Assembly (NCBI GenBank): GCA_964577935.1
Contig: CAZOAJ010000010.1
Coordinates: 13,564-77,563 of the forward strand
Direction: 5' to 3'
DNA: 64,000 nucleotides
From: JABDGV01 sp964577935
Lineage (GTDB): Bacteria; Chlamydiota; Chlamydiia; Chlamydiales; FEN-1388
Shown: positions 35,693 to 43,983 of the stretch, in pieces
Numbering within the stretch: position 1 is the first letter of the stretch
How the letters are laid out: every line of letters begins with the position of its first letter
Made by a program: the position numbers and the translations under genes
The notes under the pieces: generated by a model
Database searches by the model: none
What the model was told of the DNA's origin: nothing
What the model saw: the letters and a program-made list of their open reading frames with translations, nothing else

Positions 35693-37051
35693 ATGTCAGC
35701 AGCTCTATTCAACCCATCCCAAAATTCAAGCACCCCCCCCCTTTATCCAAAATTCTATGGAGACATTTTTGATAATCATCGAGTTCACATAAAGATAGAC
35801 AGATCAAATTTAACTATAAGATTTAAAGAAGCGAATTACTCCAAAGAGGGATGGTTACAAATCCGACTAAAAACTGGAAAATCCGTTAGACAACTCTCTA
35901 TCTCCTCAGATGATCTGAAGGTTGCACTCGGCTCCATACATGCTCTTTTTACCGCCACCACTCAAAAATTCGAAGATGCTTTATCTCACTCAGGATTTCT
36001 GTCTAAACATACAAAGCTATGTGTTGCACTATGCGATTTATTAGGAAACATCTCCCTTGCTCATATGGCATACAAAGTTTTTAAAAAAACTCTTGAAGAA
36101 ACCAAAGAATCTCTTGTTCTCAACCAAAACCTAGCACACGTACAAACTCTTGATCTGGATGATAAATCCCAGATGCATATTTTTTTAATGGCTAACGATG
36201 AACAAAATGTCCATGGATACACCTTTACTCAGGACAGTCTTCTTGGAACTGGAAGCAGCAAAAGCGCATACAAGTCAATTAGCCTTCCTTCGGGCGAACT
36301 CAAAGCCTTGTATCTACCATCCCCAAAAAATCATGAGATTGCTCTCTATGAGAAAACTTCTCGTGCCCTTCAACGTGAAATGGCATCCGCAGCAATCATC
36401 AGAAAGCGCGTCCACAATATCGTTGCTCCCTCGCTGTTCAAACTCGTGGCGAATGTAATTCCACTAGGTATTGGCCTTTTATGCGATGGCACGCTTGCCA
36501 ACCTCATAAAACTTAAAAAACCTTTGAATCTTGTCCATATATGTCAACTTATCGCTATCGTTGCAGATCTGCACAAAATAGGAATTCTTCATCTCGACTT
36601 AAAACCATCAAATATCTACGTCAAAAATGGGAATATTTATTTAGGAGACCTTGAGTTTTGCTCTCAAGAAATGGAGCAGACTCCTTTTAAAGGAACCTTA
36701 ACCTACATGGCTCCTGAATGCTTTCCATATATCGAAGAACTTGCAGAAGACAATCAGATGAAATCGGCAAAAAGCTCATGGATTCCAACACAAAAAATCG
36801 ATATCTGGGCGCTTGGCTGTACACTCCATCAAATGATTTATTCTAAGCATCCCTTCACGAAGCAAGCTTATGAAGACATCTCAAAAGGCAATCTCCTGAA
36901 GTTCAATTCGGAGTACACACATCTTATGGACTTCTTATCAGAAGAACCCGTAGGACCGCTTCAAAATATACTCATTCAATCTCTACAGCTTAAGCCTGAC
37001 GATAGAGCATCTGCAGAAGGACTTCAAGGGATGTTGAAATTACATCAATAA
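35693..37051 (+). CDS. Atypical protein kinase-like protein, candidate effector
   Basis: A 452-residue protein whose C-terminal ~270 residues have a eukaryotic-type kinase fold. The Gly-rich loop is LLGTGSSKSAY; the catalytic loop HLDLKPSN keeps the Asp and Asn; the DFG position reads GDLEF, with Asp kept but Gly changed to Glu; MAPECF stands for APE and DIWALGC is typical of subdomain IX. The ATP-anchoring Lys expected in the third strand (VAxK) appears replaced (KALYLP), so it may be a pseudokinase or use another Lys. The N-terminal ~170 residues are not recognised. A C9 tract lies within the first 17 codons. It overlaps the 3' end of pgm by 12 bases. Confidence 0.8.
   Translation: MSAALFNPSQNSSTPPLYPKFYGDIFDNHRVHIKIDRSNLTIRFKEANYSKEGWLQIRLKTGKSVRQLSISSDDLKVALGSIHALFTATTQKFEDALSHSGFLSKHTKLCVALCDLLGNISLAHMAYKVFKKTLEETKESLVLNQNLAHVQTLDLDDKSQMHIFLMANDEQNVHGYTFTQDSLLGTGSSKSAYKSISLPSGELKALYLPSPKNHEIALYEKTSRALQREMASAAIIRKRVHNIVAPSLFKLVANVIPLGIGLLCDGTLANLIKLKKPLNLVHICQLIAIVADLHKIGILHLDLKPSNIYVKNGNIYLGDLEFCSQEMEQTPFKGTLTYMAPECFPYIEELAEDNQMKSAKSSWIPTQKIDIWALGCTLHQMIYSKHPFTKQAYEDISKGNLLKFNSEYTHLMDFLSEEPVGPLQNILIQSLQLKPDDRASAEGLQGMLKLHQ
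35733..35741 (+). repeat. C9 homopolymer in the 5' coding end of the kinase-like gene
   Basis: Nine consecutive C residues about 40 bases after the start codon, encoding part of SSTPPLYP. Gain or loss of one base would shift the frame and end translation early. In this AT-rich sequence such a run is conspicuous; poly-C/G tracts act as phase-variable switches in some chlamydial pmp genes. Confidence 0.9.
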
Positions 37052-38842
37052 CAGGTTTAGAGCTTCTTCAAGATGAGAGAGCTCTGCATCACATAATGCC
37101 TCATCCTGAGCTCGTGCCATAAGGTAGGTTTTTATCTTAGGCTCTGTTCCGGACGGTCGAATAATAACCTTAGCCTCATCTTCAAGCGTAAATATGAGAA
37201 CATTAGAACGAGGAAGGTCTGCCGACTCCAATCGTGAACTATTTTGATCTGAACTCTTCTGCATAAGAAGGTCTTCGAATAAAACCACCTGCTTATTCGC
37301 GATCTCGCTTGGAGGATTCAATCGAATGTTCTTCATAAGCTCGTCCATTGCTAAACGCCCATCCTTCGTTTCAGGATAGGAATAGGTAAGCAAACGCTCC
37401 TTATACACGCCGTACTCATCCCATAAGGCAACAAGTTGGTCATATAAAGTTTTTCCATGACTCCTCGCAGCACATGCAATTTCAACGAGTAACCTACTTG
37501 CCGAAATTGCATCCTTATCACGAGCATGTGTGCCATAGAGCGTGCCATATGACTCCTCCCCGCCAAGAATAAATTGGGGTGATTCCGGCTGAGATTCCCA
37601 CACTCTGATTTTTTCCGCGAAATATTTAAACCCAGGAAGGACACTCACTACTTGAACGTGATATTTTTTACAAATCGCATCAATAAGCGGGGTAGCAACT
37701 ATTGATTTAATAACGGTAGCACGTGGGGGCAGCTTCTTCTGTTGGGTTAAGGTATCGAGGACATATTGGGTCATGAGAGCAAAAATCTGATTCCCGTTGA
37801 GCATAAAACATGGCTCTTTATTTGGCCTAAAACAGGCAGATATAGCTCCTAGTCGATCTGCGTCGGGATCTGTCGCAATAAAAAGATCGTATCCATCGAG
37901 AATCAGCTGTTTTCTTCCTAATTCAAGAGCTTGAGCCTCTTCCGGGTTTGGTCGCTTGGTGGTTGGAAACCGCCCATCTGGGATTCTTTGTGCCTCTACA
38001 AAAGCAAAATGCTCTATCCCAATGTTTTTCAAAGCCTCAGGCATGATCGTACCACCAGCACCATGAAGGTTGCTGTAAAGAATCCGTATCGTCTTCCCTT
38101 GATCCAAAACCATCGACGGATTTAAAGGCTTTGGAAGAGCCTTCAGATATTCAGCATCAACATTAATACGCTGAATTAGTGGAGAGTCAGGCTCCGAAAG
38201 GCGCACTTGATCAGGACCACTGACTGATTGAAATTCATTGAGAATACCTGAATCATGGGGCGGTAAAACTTGGCCACCATCTGACCAATAGACCTTATAG
38301 CCATTGTATTCTGGGGGATTATGAGATGCTGTAATCATAATGGCGCTTGAAGCTTTCAGGAACCGACAAGCAAATGATATTTCAGGAGTTGGTCGTAGAT
38401 CATCAAAAAGATAAGCGGTAGATCCAGATGCTGCGACAACACGGGCCGCAATTTCAGCAAAAATCTTTGAATTAATCCTCGAATCATAACCGATAACAAC
38501 CGAGTGTTTTGAATCGGGATCTACCTTCATAATATAGTTGATAAGGGCTTGTGTTGCCATACCAACAGTATGGATATTCATTCGATTCGTCCCGAGCCCC
38601 ATAATCCCTCTCATACCACCGGTTCCAAAACTTAGGAGGGTATAAAAAGCGTCTTCGAGGCTATGCGGATCAGTATCTAGAGCATTTCGGATTTCTTCTT
38701 TCTCAGTTTCATCTATAGAGCTTTGAAGCCAAATAGCAATTCTATCAAAAGCTTCAGGCGAAAGAGTCGGCATGTTTCGAATCTCTTTGTTGTTAAAAAA
38801 ATTGGTATTTTCAATTTTATCTGATTTCGGTTTAGTGCTCAT
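37040..38842 (-). CDS. pgm: Phosphoglucomutase/phosphomannomutase
   Basis: An alpha-D-phosphohexomutase that interconverts hexose 1- and 6-phosphates, feeding glycogen and sugar-nucleotide synthesis. Motifs in order: GTGGMRGIMG, the active-site serine loop TASHNPPEYNGYK, the metal loop DPDADRLG, the sugar loop GGEESYG and the phosphate loop RPSGTEPK. Length (600 residues) fits the large PGM2-like form. The start at 38842 gives an extra polar N-terminus; an ATG 23 codons later (MPTLSPEAF) is equally possible. Chlamydia trachomatis has a similar gene (CT295). It converges with the kinase-like gene, with a 12-base overlap. Confidence 0.95.
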   Translation of the reverse strand: MSTKPKSDKIENTNFFNNKEIRNMPTLSPEAFDRIAIWLQSSIDETEKEEIRNALDTDPHSLEDAFYTLLSFGTGGMRGIMGLGTNRMNIHTVGMATQALINYIMKVDPDSKHSVVIGYDSRINSKIFAEIAARVVAASGSTAYLFDDLRPTPEISFACRFLKASSAIMITASHNPPEYNGYKVYWSDGGQVLPPHDSGILNEFQSVSGPDQVRLSEPDSPLIQRINVDAEYLKALPKPLNPSMVLDQGKTIRILYSNLHGAGGTIMPEALKNIGIEHFAFVEAQRIPDGRFPTTKRPNPEEAQALELGRKQLILDGYDLFIATDPDADRLGAISACFRPNKEPCFMLNGNQIFALMTQYVLDTLTQQKKLPPRATVIKSIVATPLIDAICKKYHVQVVSVLPGFKYFAEKIRVWESQPESPQFILGGEESYGTLYGTHARDKDAISASRLLVEIACAARSHGKTLYDQLVALWDEYGVYKERLLTYSYPETKDGRLAMDELMKNIRLNPPSEIANKQVVLFEDLLMQKSSDQNSSRLESADLPRSNVLIFTLEDEAKVIIRPSGTEPKIKTYLMARAQDEALCDAELSHLEEALNLLLM

Positions 38843-38954
38843 TCAAGAATGCCATCTCATAATAATTCCAAATGGAGATTGTGATAATGATGAGTTTTTC
38901 GCGAGGAAAAAGTACGCTTTTCACTTATACTTCCTAAAAAATGGATCCTATTTA

Positions 38955-39203
38955 ATGAAACCCCATTACACAATAACCAGTCATGTTAAGTGCCCATTTT
39001 CACATACAGTGCATGGAATTGTTGTTTCTCCTCGTGGAAAAATATGACACGGTCCACAATCTTGGAACTCGATTATTACCCCCGATGGATTGGGAACTAC
39101 CATAACTGAAATGTCACTTGAAGAAATCAGTAGAATCTCAACGAGAGATGGAGCCCTTTCCTCATTAAAGAACTACCTTGTAAGCCATCTGGAGGCTACG
39201 TGA
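38955..39203 (+). pseudogene. Small gene interrupted by an in-frame TGA, coupled to rnz
   Basis: From the ATG at 38955 the frame reads MKPHYTITSHVKCPFSHTVH and on to SPRGKI, meets TGA at 39045-39047, and continues in the same frame as HGPQSWNSIITPDGLGTTI to a TGA at 39201 that overlaps the rnz GTG. Together it would be about 82 residues. Both halves look like real protein, and Trp (TGG) would suit the TGA place. The most likely explanation is a recent nonsense mutation or a sequencing error; TGA read-through is possible but not supported elsewhere in the window. I do not recognise the family. The surrounding 38843-39199 gap holds nothing else that I can see. Confidence 0.5.
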
Positions 39204-40120
39204 GCGTAAAAGACCTGATAGTACTTGGCACTTCATCCCAACAACCCACTCGCTACCGCAATCATGGTGCTTATCTTTTCAGATGGAATAATGAAGGCTT
39301 TTTATTCGACCCGGGTGAGGGAACTCAAAGGCAGTTCATCTTCGCAGACGTTGCTCCCCCTACGGTAACTCGAATATTCATTTCTCATTTTCATGGCGAC
39401 CATTGCCTAGGTCTAGGCTCTATGTTAATGAGACTAAACCTGGATAAGGTAACACACCCTATACACTGCTACTACCCTGCCAGCGGAAAGAAATTTTTTG
39501 ACAGACTCAGATATGGCACAATATATCATGAGAATATTCAAGTGATTGAGCATCCTGTAGACAAACCAGGATTAGTCCATGATGATGGTAAATTCAGGAT
39601 TGAGGCTCAATTTCTCGAGCATGGGGTTGAAAATATCGGATGGCGCATCACCGAACGCGACTCAATTCGCTTTGATAAGGAAAAGCTCAAAGAATTTGGA
39701 GTTTTAGGACCACTCGTAAGGAAGCTAGAACAAGAGGGTTCACTCCTAATTGAAGGGAAAACGGTGCATCTTAATGAAGTCAGCCAGATTCGTAAAGGAG
39801 AGTCTATAGCTGTTGTAATCGATACAAGACCTTGTACTGAAGCGATTGAACTCGCTCGAGGGGCAAAACTTCTTCTTGCTGAAAGCACCTACCTCGATCA
39901 AGATCGTGATCTAGCAAAAAAACATCACCACCTAACAGCAAAACAAGCTGCTGAAATTGCCATCAAAGCCAATGTAGACATGCTTGTTTTAACGCATTTC
40001 TCTGCACGATATCTTGACACATCGTCCTTCGAAAGAGAGGCTCGCGAAGTATTTCCACACACCTTTGCAGCAAACGATCTGGAACGCTTTTCCTTCGCTT
40101 CTAGAAGACATCCCAATTAA
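39200..40120 (+). CDS. rnz: Ribonuclease Z
   Basis: A zinc endonuclease that trims the 3' trailer of tRNA precursors, needed where CCA is not encoded, as in the tRNA-Asn here. The metallo-beta-lactamase fold shows SHFHGDHCLGLGSM (motif HxHxDH), FLEHGVENIGWR, IDTRPC, LLAESTY and LTHFSARY. Length (306 residues) matches the short bacterial form. It starts with GTG at 39200, preceded by GGAGG four bases upstream, and overlaps the stop of the small broken gene before it. Chlamydial counterpart: CT346. Confidence 0.95.
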   Translation: MSVKDLIVLGTSSQQPTRYRNHGAYLFRWNNEGFLFDPGEGTQRQFIFADVAPPTVTRIFISHFHGDHCLGLGSMLMRLNLDKVTHPIHCYYPASGKKFFDRLRYGTIYHENIQVIEHPVDKPGLVHDDGKFRIEAQFLEHGVENIGWRITERDSIRFDKEKLKEFGVLGPLVRKLEQEGSLLIEGKTVHLNEVSQIRKGESIAVVIDTRPCTEAIELARGAKLLLAESTYLDQDRDLAKKHHHLTAKQAAEIAIKANVDMLVLTHFSARYLDTSSFEREAREVFPHTFAANDLERFSFASRRHPN

Positions 40121-40161
40121 TTTTTAGCAAGGGAGCAAGATCTTCTTTTTTCAAGGCAGCC

Positions 40162-40860
40162 TCAAAAAGTTGCCTTGCTATAGAGAATTTTTTCTAACTT
40201 ATTGCGAATTGGTTCTATATGCAGAGGAGAAATATGCACATTGCCATCACTTAAATCAGGATTCAGGATGCCTTCTGAAGTTGCATAATCATCATAAACA
40301 TCTAAAAAGGCTATTTGATTCCTATGGCATAATTTGGATAATTTTTTATTTAAGCGCTGAGTAAATTGAACTCTTTCCTCGATAGAGCCACTAACAGGAT
40401 ATTGCTCATTAAGAAATCCATCCGTTGGAGGTGTTACTGAACAGACTACACATAGGATGTCGTTATAAAACGATCGATTAACAATAATTGTTTTAATATA
40501 GTTTTTTGCAAGAGTGTCGAGGATTTCTTCTATTGATCTCTTATAGCTATCTCGTTGATTCACTACATGAGACCTAATATCAATTTCTCCAAACACAAAA
40601 AGAGCAACATCCCCTTCATTAACCCCCTCTGCAAGAAGATTAAGGAATTGAAGCCCGTCACGACCAATACGATGCATCGTCGTAGGCCCTTTGTATCTAT
40701 CGATATAACCAGAAATATATTGGAGTTCTCTGCAGTGACTGTCCCCAAAAACAAATATATTTTCAGCACTTATACCGGTCACAAGAAGCATGAAGGTTAT
40801 GCAAAAAATGATGAAATTACTGAGAAGCGACCACCGAATTAGACACCTCTTAAACTTCAT
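40162..40860 (-). CDS. Secreted SGNH/GDSL-type hydrolase-like protein
   Basis: A 232-residue protein with an N-terminal hydrophobic signal (residues ~12-30, ending GISAEN), so it is exported or membrane-anchored. FVFGDSH at 37-43 is the GDS block with the nucleophile Ser41, GEIDIRSH resembles block II/III, and DGNVHIS near the C-terminus supplies the Asp/His pair. SGNH enzymes cleave esters on lipids, acetylated sugars or peptidoglycan; the substrate here is unknown. It begins 11 bases after the unknown gene at 40872, so the two are likely an operon. Esterase activity is inferred from the motifs. Confidence 0.72.
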   Translation of the reverse strand: MKFKRCLIRWSLLSNFIIFCITFMLLVTGISAENIFVFGDSHCRELQYISGYIDRYKGPTTMHRIGRDGLQFLNLLAEGVNEGDVALFVFGEIDIRSHVVNQRDSYKRSIEEILDTLAKNYIKTIIVNRSFYNDILCVVCSVTPPTDGFLNEQYPVSGSIEERVQFTQRLNKKLSKLCHRNQIAFLDVYDDYATSEGILNPDLSDGNVHISPLHIEPIRNKLEKILYSKATF

Positions 40861-40871
40861 AATTATATACC

Positions 40872-41702
40872 TTATTTACCCATTCTGCCCTGCATACGAC
40901 GAATGAATTCTTGTGCCTGATCATTTACGCCCCTCATAATTTGAATACTCTTCCACGATGAAGCAGCAACCACACATTTGAGTGACTCATTCAATGCTAA
41001 AAGATACATTTCTTTAATTTTTTGAAGACTCTTCAACCTAACATCGCTCGTTGATGATTCCGGAAATGATTCAAGCTTTGATTCAAGCTCGCCAAAAGAT
41101 GCTAATATATGCTCAACTGCCTCTAAATTTTTTAAGTACTCACTCAAGTCATTGTAGATAAAATCAGAAACAACAAAGGATCCATCAAGATTTGATTCTT
41201 CAATCAACTGAGAAAAGCAATCGTTGCAAAAAGGATACCCAGGAAGAAAGGCAAAAGTTTTTTTAGCTTCGTTTACTCCTTCTTGTTGTGAATCAATTTT
41301 CATCATTATCGAAATTATTTTGTTTAATTTCTCAACAAGTCTACTTGTAGGAACAAACATTCGCCTAACAACTGAGCTCATTGAACGAGCGGCTTGATCT
41401 ATATAGCTTTTGATAAGAGATTCCGCTACGTTATTAATAAGCGTTTTAATTTGTTCTTTTTGCTGAGGCTGGACGTCTTCTTGATCGAGAAGAGCCGCTA
41501 CAGCTTCAATATTGATTGTCGGATCGTACTGACTTTTGTAAATAACCTTTCTCATGGAGCTAAAAATTGTTTTTTCCTCAAGCATCAACCCATGATTTGT
41601 TTTTCTTATGAACAAATTTGTTATAGAACCTCTCTTCTCTTGAAATTTATTTAATTGATCCAAGAAAGGTTGGACAGATGACGCAGAGATAGGCTGTACC
41701 AT
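40872..41702 (-). CDS. Unknown helical protein paired with the SGNH gene
   Basis: I do not recognise this 276-residue protein. It is largely helical and soluble, without signal peptide or membrane span. CNDCF near residue 160 contains a CXXC pair, and the C-terminus ends in a basic FIRRMQGRMGK. The start MVQPISASSVQPFL is Ser/Gln-rich, which would suit type III secretion but proves nothing. It is upstream of the SGNH-like gene on the minus strand (11-base gap) and divergent from rpmB across 75 bases that must hold both promoters. Confidence 0.7.
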   Translation of the reverse strand: MVQPISASSVQPFLDQLNKFQEKRGSITNLFIRKTNHGLMLEEKTIFSSMRKVIYKSQYDPTINIEAVAALLDQEDVQPQQKEQIKTLINNVAESLIKSYIDQAARSMSSVVRRMFVPTSRLVEKLNKIISIMMKIDSQQEGVNEAKKTFAFLPGYPFCNDCFSQLIEESNLDGSFVVSDFIYNDLSEYLKNLEAVEHILASFGELESKLESFPESSTSDVRLKSLQKIKEMYLLALNESLKCVVAASSWKSIQIMRGVNDQAQEFIRRMQGRMGK

Positions 41703-41718
41703 AGAAGTAATTCCCCTA

Positions 41719-41747
41719 TTGAATTATACCGATAAAATCCGTATACT
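41719..41747 (+). promoter_or_regulatory. Promoter of rpmB
   Basis: TTGAAT (41719-41724), a 17-base spacer and TATACT (41742-41747) give a near-consensus sigma70/sigma66 promoter, the best in the window. It begins transcription around 41754, about 24 bases before the rpmB ATG. Confidence 0.75.
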
Positions 41748-41777
41748 CCTCCGAACACGAATTGTCGAGAGTCCTTT

Positions 41778-42053
41778 ATGTCGAAAGTATGTCAAGTTAA
41801 GGGCAAAAAACCCTCTATGGGCTTTACCTACGTTACTCGCGGTATTGCCAAGAAGAAAAAAGGTATTGGTTTGAAAGTAACGGGCAAAACAAAGCGCCGC
41901 TTCATTCCAAACGTCATCCAAAAGCGTTTTTGGTTTGCTGACGAAAACAGATTCATCCGCCTTCGCCTTTCATGTTCCGCTATTCGCGATATTGAAAAGC
42001 TAGGTCTTGCCGCTATAGTACGCAACATGCGCGCTCAAGGGCAAAAGATCTAA
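41778..42053 (+). CDS. rpmB: Ribosomal protein L28
   Basis: A 91-residue basic protein of the large ribosomal subunit. MSKVCQVKGKKP is the typical L28 opening (C..tGK.P), KTKRRFIPNVIQKRFW is the central signature (T.R...PNlq..r), and RLRLSCSAIRDIEKLG closes the fold. It has its own promoter and a strong downstream terminator, so it is a single-gene transcript. Confidence 0.97.
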   Translation: MSKVCQVKGKKPSMGFTYVTRGIAKKKKGIGLKVTGKTKRRFIPNVIQKRFWFADENRFIRLRLSCSAIRDIEKLGLAAIVRNMRAQGQKI

Positions 42054-42069
42054 TTTATTTAGATTTTCA

Positions 42070-42104
42070 AGCAGGTCTTCGTTCAGTTTGACCTGCTTTT
42101 TTTC
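42070..42104 (+). terminator. Rho-independent terminator after rpmB
   Basis: AGCAGGTC (42070-42077) pairs with GACCTGCT (42090-42097) around a 12-base loop and is followed directly by six T. A clear intrinsic terminator 16 bases after the rpmB stop. Confidence 0.93.
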
Positions 42105-42198
42105 TTTCTTCGCACTCTATCTATAATTTCCCCGATTTTTTTCTACACATTAGCTCATCGTTTGAGTAGTCTGTCACAACAGTTACACTCGAATAGAC

Positions 42199-43983
42199 AT
42201 GATACAGCTACCCTTTTCTACAAAAACACCAAAAAATCTACGTTCATTTCTTAACCTTCTTGAAAAAGATAATGATCTTGTACGTATCCGCGTAGAGGTT
42301 GACCCCTACCTTGAAATCGCTGAAATTCACCGACGAGTCGTATCGCAAAATGGGCCTGCCCTCCTTTTTGAAAAGGTTAAAGGATCTCGATTCCCAGTGG
42401 TAACAAACTTATTTGGAACTCAACGACGCCTTGAACACGCTCTCGGAGGTGACCCTTCTCGCTTCGTTCAAGATGCTGTAGATCTCATACAAGGCAAACT
42501 ACCGCCATCGCTTGCCAAACTTTGGGAAAAGCGCGCCCTCCTAAAACACATGTTGAAAGTTGGTATAAAGAAAAGAAAGTCCGGGCCCATTCTTGACTCA
42601 GTTATATCTCCTGTAGACCTGAATATACTTCCAATTATCACTTCATGGCCTGAAGATGGCGGCCCCTTTATCACACTGCCCCTTGTCTACACTGAACCAA
42701 CTCAAGCAACGCAAACAGCAAAGCCTGGAAATCTTGGCATGTATCGAATACAGCGGTTCGATTCAACCACTACCGGATTACATTTTCAAATAGGTAAAGG
42801 CGCAGGATTCCACCTTTATCAGGCCGAATCAAATAAACAAGACCTACCGGTAGCAATCTTCCTTGGCGGCCCTCCCGTTTTAACCTTATCGGCAATAGCA
42901 CCCCTACCAGAAAATGTACCTGAATTACTCTTTTGCTCATTTCTGATGGGGAGCAAACTCGAAATGACTCGTTATGGGGACTTTATCTACAATATACCTT
43001 CCGAATGCGACTTTGCACTCCTAGGCCATGCAAAAAAAGGAGAAAGAAGAGCTGAAGGCCCATTTGGAGACCACTTTGGATACTATAGTCTAGCACATGA
43101 CTTTCCAGTATTCCATTGCTCAACCCTTCTCCATCGAAATGATGCTGTATTTCCTGCAACCGTTGTAGGGAAACCTCCTCAGGAGGACTTAGCTATTGGA
43201 AATCTTCTACAAAAAACACTTTCTCCCCTCTTTCCAGTTGTTATGCCCGGTGTTCAGGACTTACACACATTTTCAGAGAGCGGGTTTCATCCACTGGCTG
43301 CAGCACGAGTTAAAGAACGCTATGAGAGAGAAGCTCTTACTTGGGCCATGAGAATTATGGGGGAAGGCCAGCTCTCTTTAACAAAATGCCTCATCGTAAC
43401 TGATCAAAATATCGACATCCGATCAATTAAAACACTCCTACAAACCCTTCTTGAGCGAATGAATCCTAAAACAAATATATTGATTTTGGGCCATACCTCT
43501 AACGATACCCTTGATTACACAGGGCAAGCTTTGAACTTAGGATCGAAAATGATCCTTATAGGAACCGGAGAGAAAATACGTGAGCTCCCAAGCGCTGTTC
43601 ACAAAGCCCTTCCTCACGAAATCAAAGATGCAAAAGTATTTTGCCCAGGATGCCTTGTAATTCAAGTAGATGCTCACACAGATATCAAAAACATTCTCCA
43701 AAATGATTCACTCCTTCCATGGCCCTTGATTATTATTGTTGATAATGTCAAGAGCTGCACTTCCTCTTCTCTTGAATTTTTATGGCAGGTTTTCACTCGA
43801 TTTGAGCCTGCTCTCGATGTTCATGCAAGAAAATCATTCATTGAGAGATCTCAAGCATCATTTGAATTTCCCTTGCTTATCGATGCACGAATGAAGCCTC
43901 GCTATCCAAAAGCATTAGAACCCGATGATAGCACCGTTCGATTAGTTGACAGGAGATGGAAGGAGTATTTTGAAACTTCATGA
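42199..43983 (+). CDS. ubiD: UbiD-family decarboxylase
   Basis: A prenylated-FMN-dependent aromatic acid decarboxylase. It shows SWPEDGGPFITLPLVYT, the LGMYRIQRFD block, and EGPFGDHFGYYS, which contains the catalytic Glu/pocket residues of UbiD enzymes. Length (594 residues) is at the long end. Chlamydiae make menaquinone through the futalosine route, where a UbiD-like enzyme (MqnL) acts, so this may be its role instead of ubiquinone synthesis; that is inference. A weak promoter (TTGAGT, 16 bases, TACACT) ends only ten bases before the ATG. Its stop overlaps the next start (ATGA). Confidence 0.92.
   Translation: MIQLPFSTKTPKNLRSFLNLLEKDNDLVRIRVEVDPYLEIAEIHRRVVSQNGPALLFEKVKGSRFPVVTNLFGTQRRLEHALGGDPSRFVQDAVDLIQGKLPPSLAKLWEKRALLKHMLKVGIKKRKSGPILDSVISPVDLNILPIITSWPEDGGPFITLPLVYTEPTQATQTAKPGNLGMYRIQRFDSTTTGLHFQIGKGAGFHLYQAESNKQDLPVAIFLGGPPVLTLSAIAPLPENVPELLFCSFLMGSKLEMTRYGDFIYNIPSECDFALLGHAKKGERRAEGPFGDHFGYYSLAHDFPVFHCSTLLHRNDAVFPATVVGKPPQEDLAIGNLLQKTLSPLFPVVMPGVQDLHTFSESGFHPLAAARVKERYEREALTWAMRIMGEGQLSLTKCLIVTDQNIDIRSIKTLLQTLLERMNPKTNILILGHTSNDTLDYTGQALNLGSKMILIGTGEKIRELPSAVHKALPHEIKDAKVFCPGCLVIQVDAHTDIKNILQNDSLLPWPLIIIVDNVKSCTSSSLEFLWQVFTRFEPALDVHARKSFIERSQASFEFPLLIDARMKPRYPKALEPDDSTVRLVDRRWKEYFETS

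Noticed and set aside
38772..39047. A 91-codon gene ending at the TGA at 39047
   Set aside because: Its first 60 codons overlap the pgm start antisense and look random; only the part from 38955 looks like protein and it continues past the TGA.
40152..40177. CAAGGCA/TGCCTTG as a terminator between rnz and the SGNH gene
   Set aside because: It lies partly within the SGNH coding end and has no T-run in the right place on either strand.
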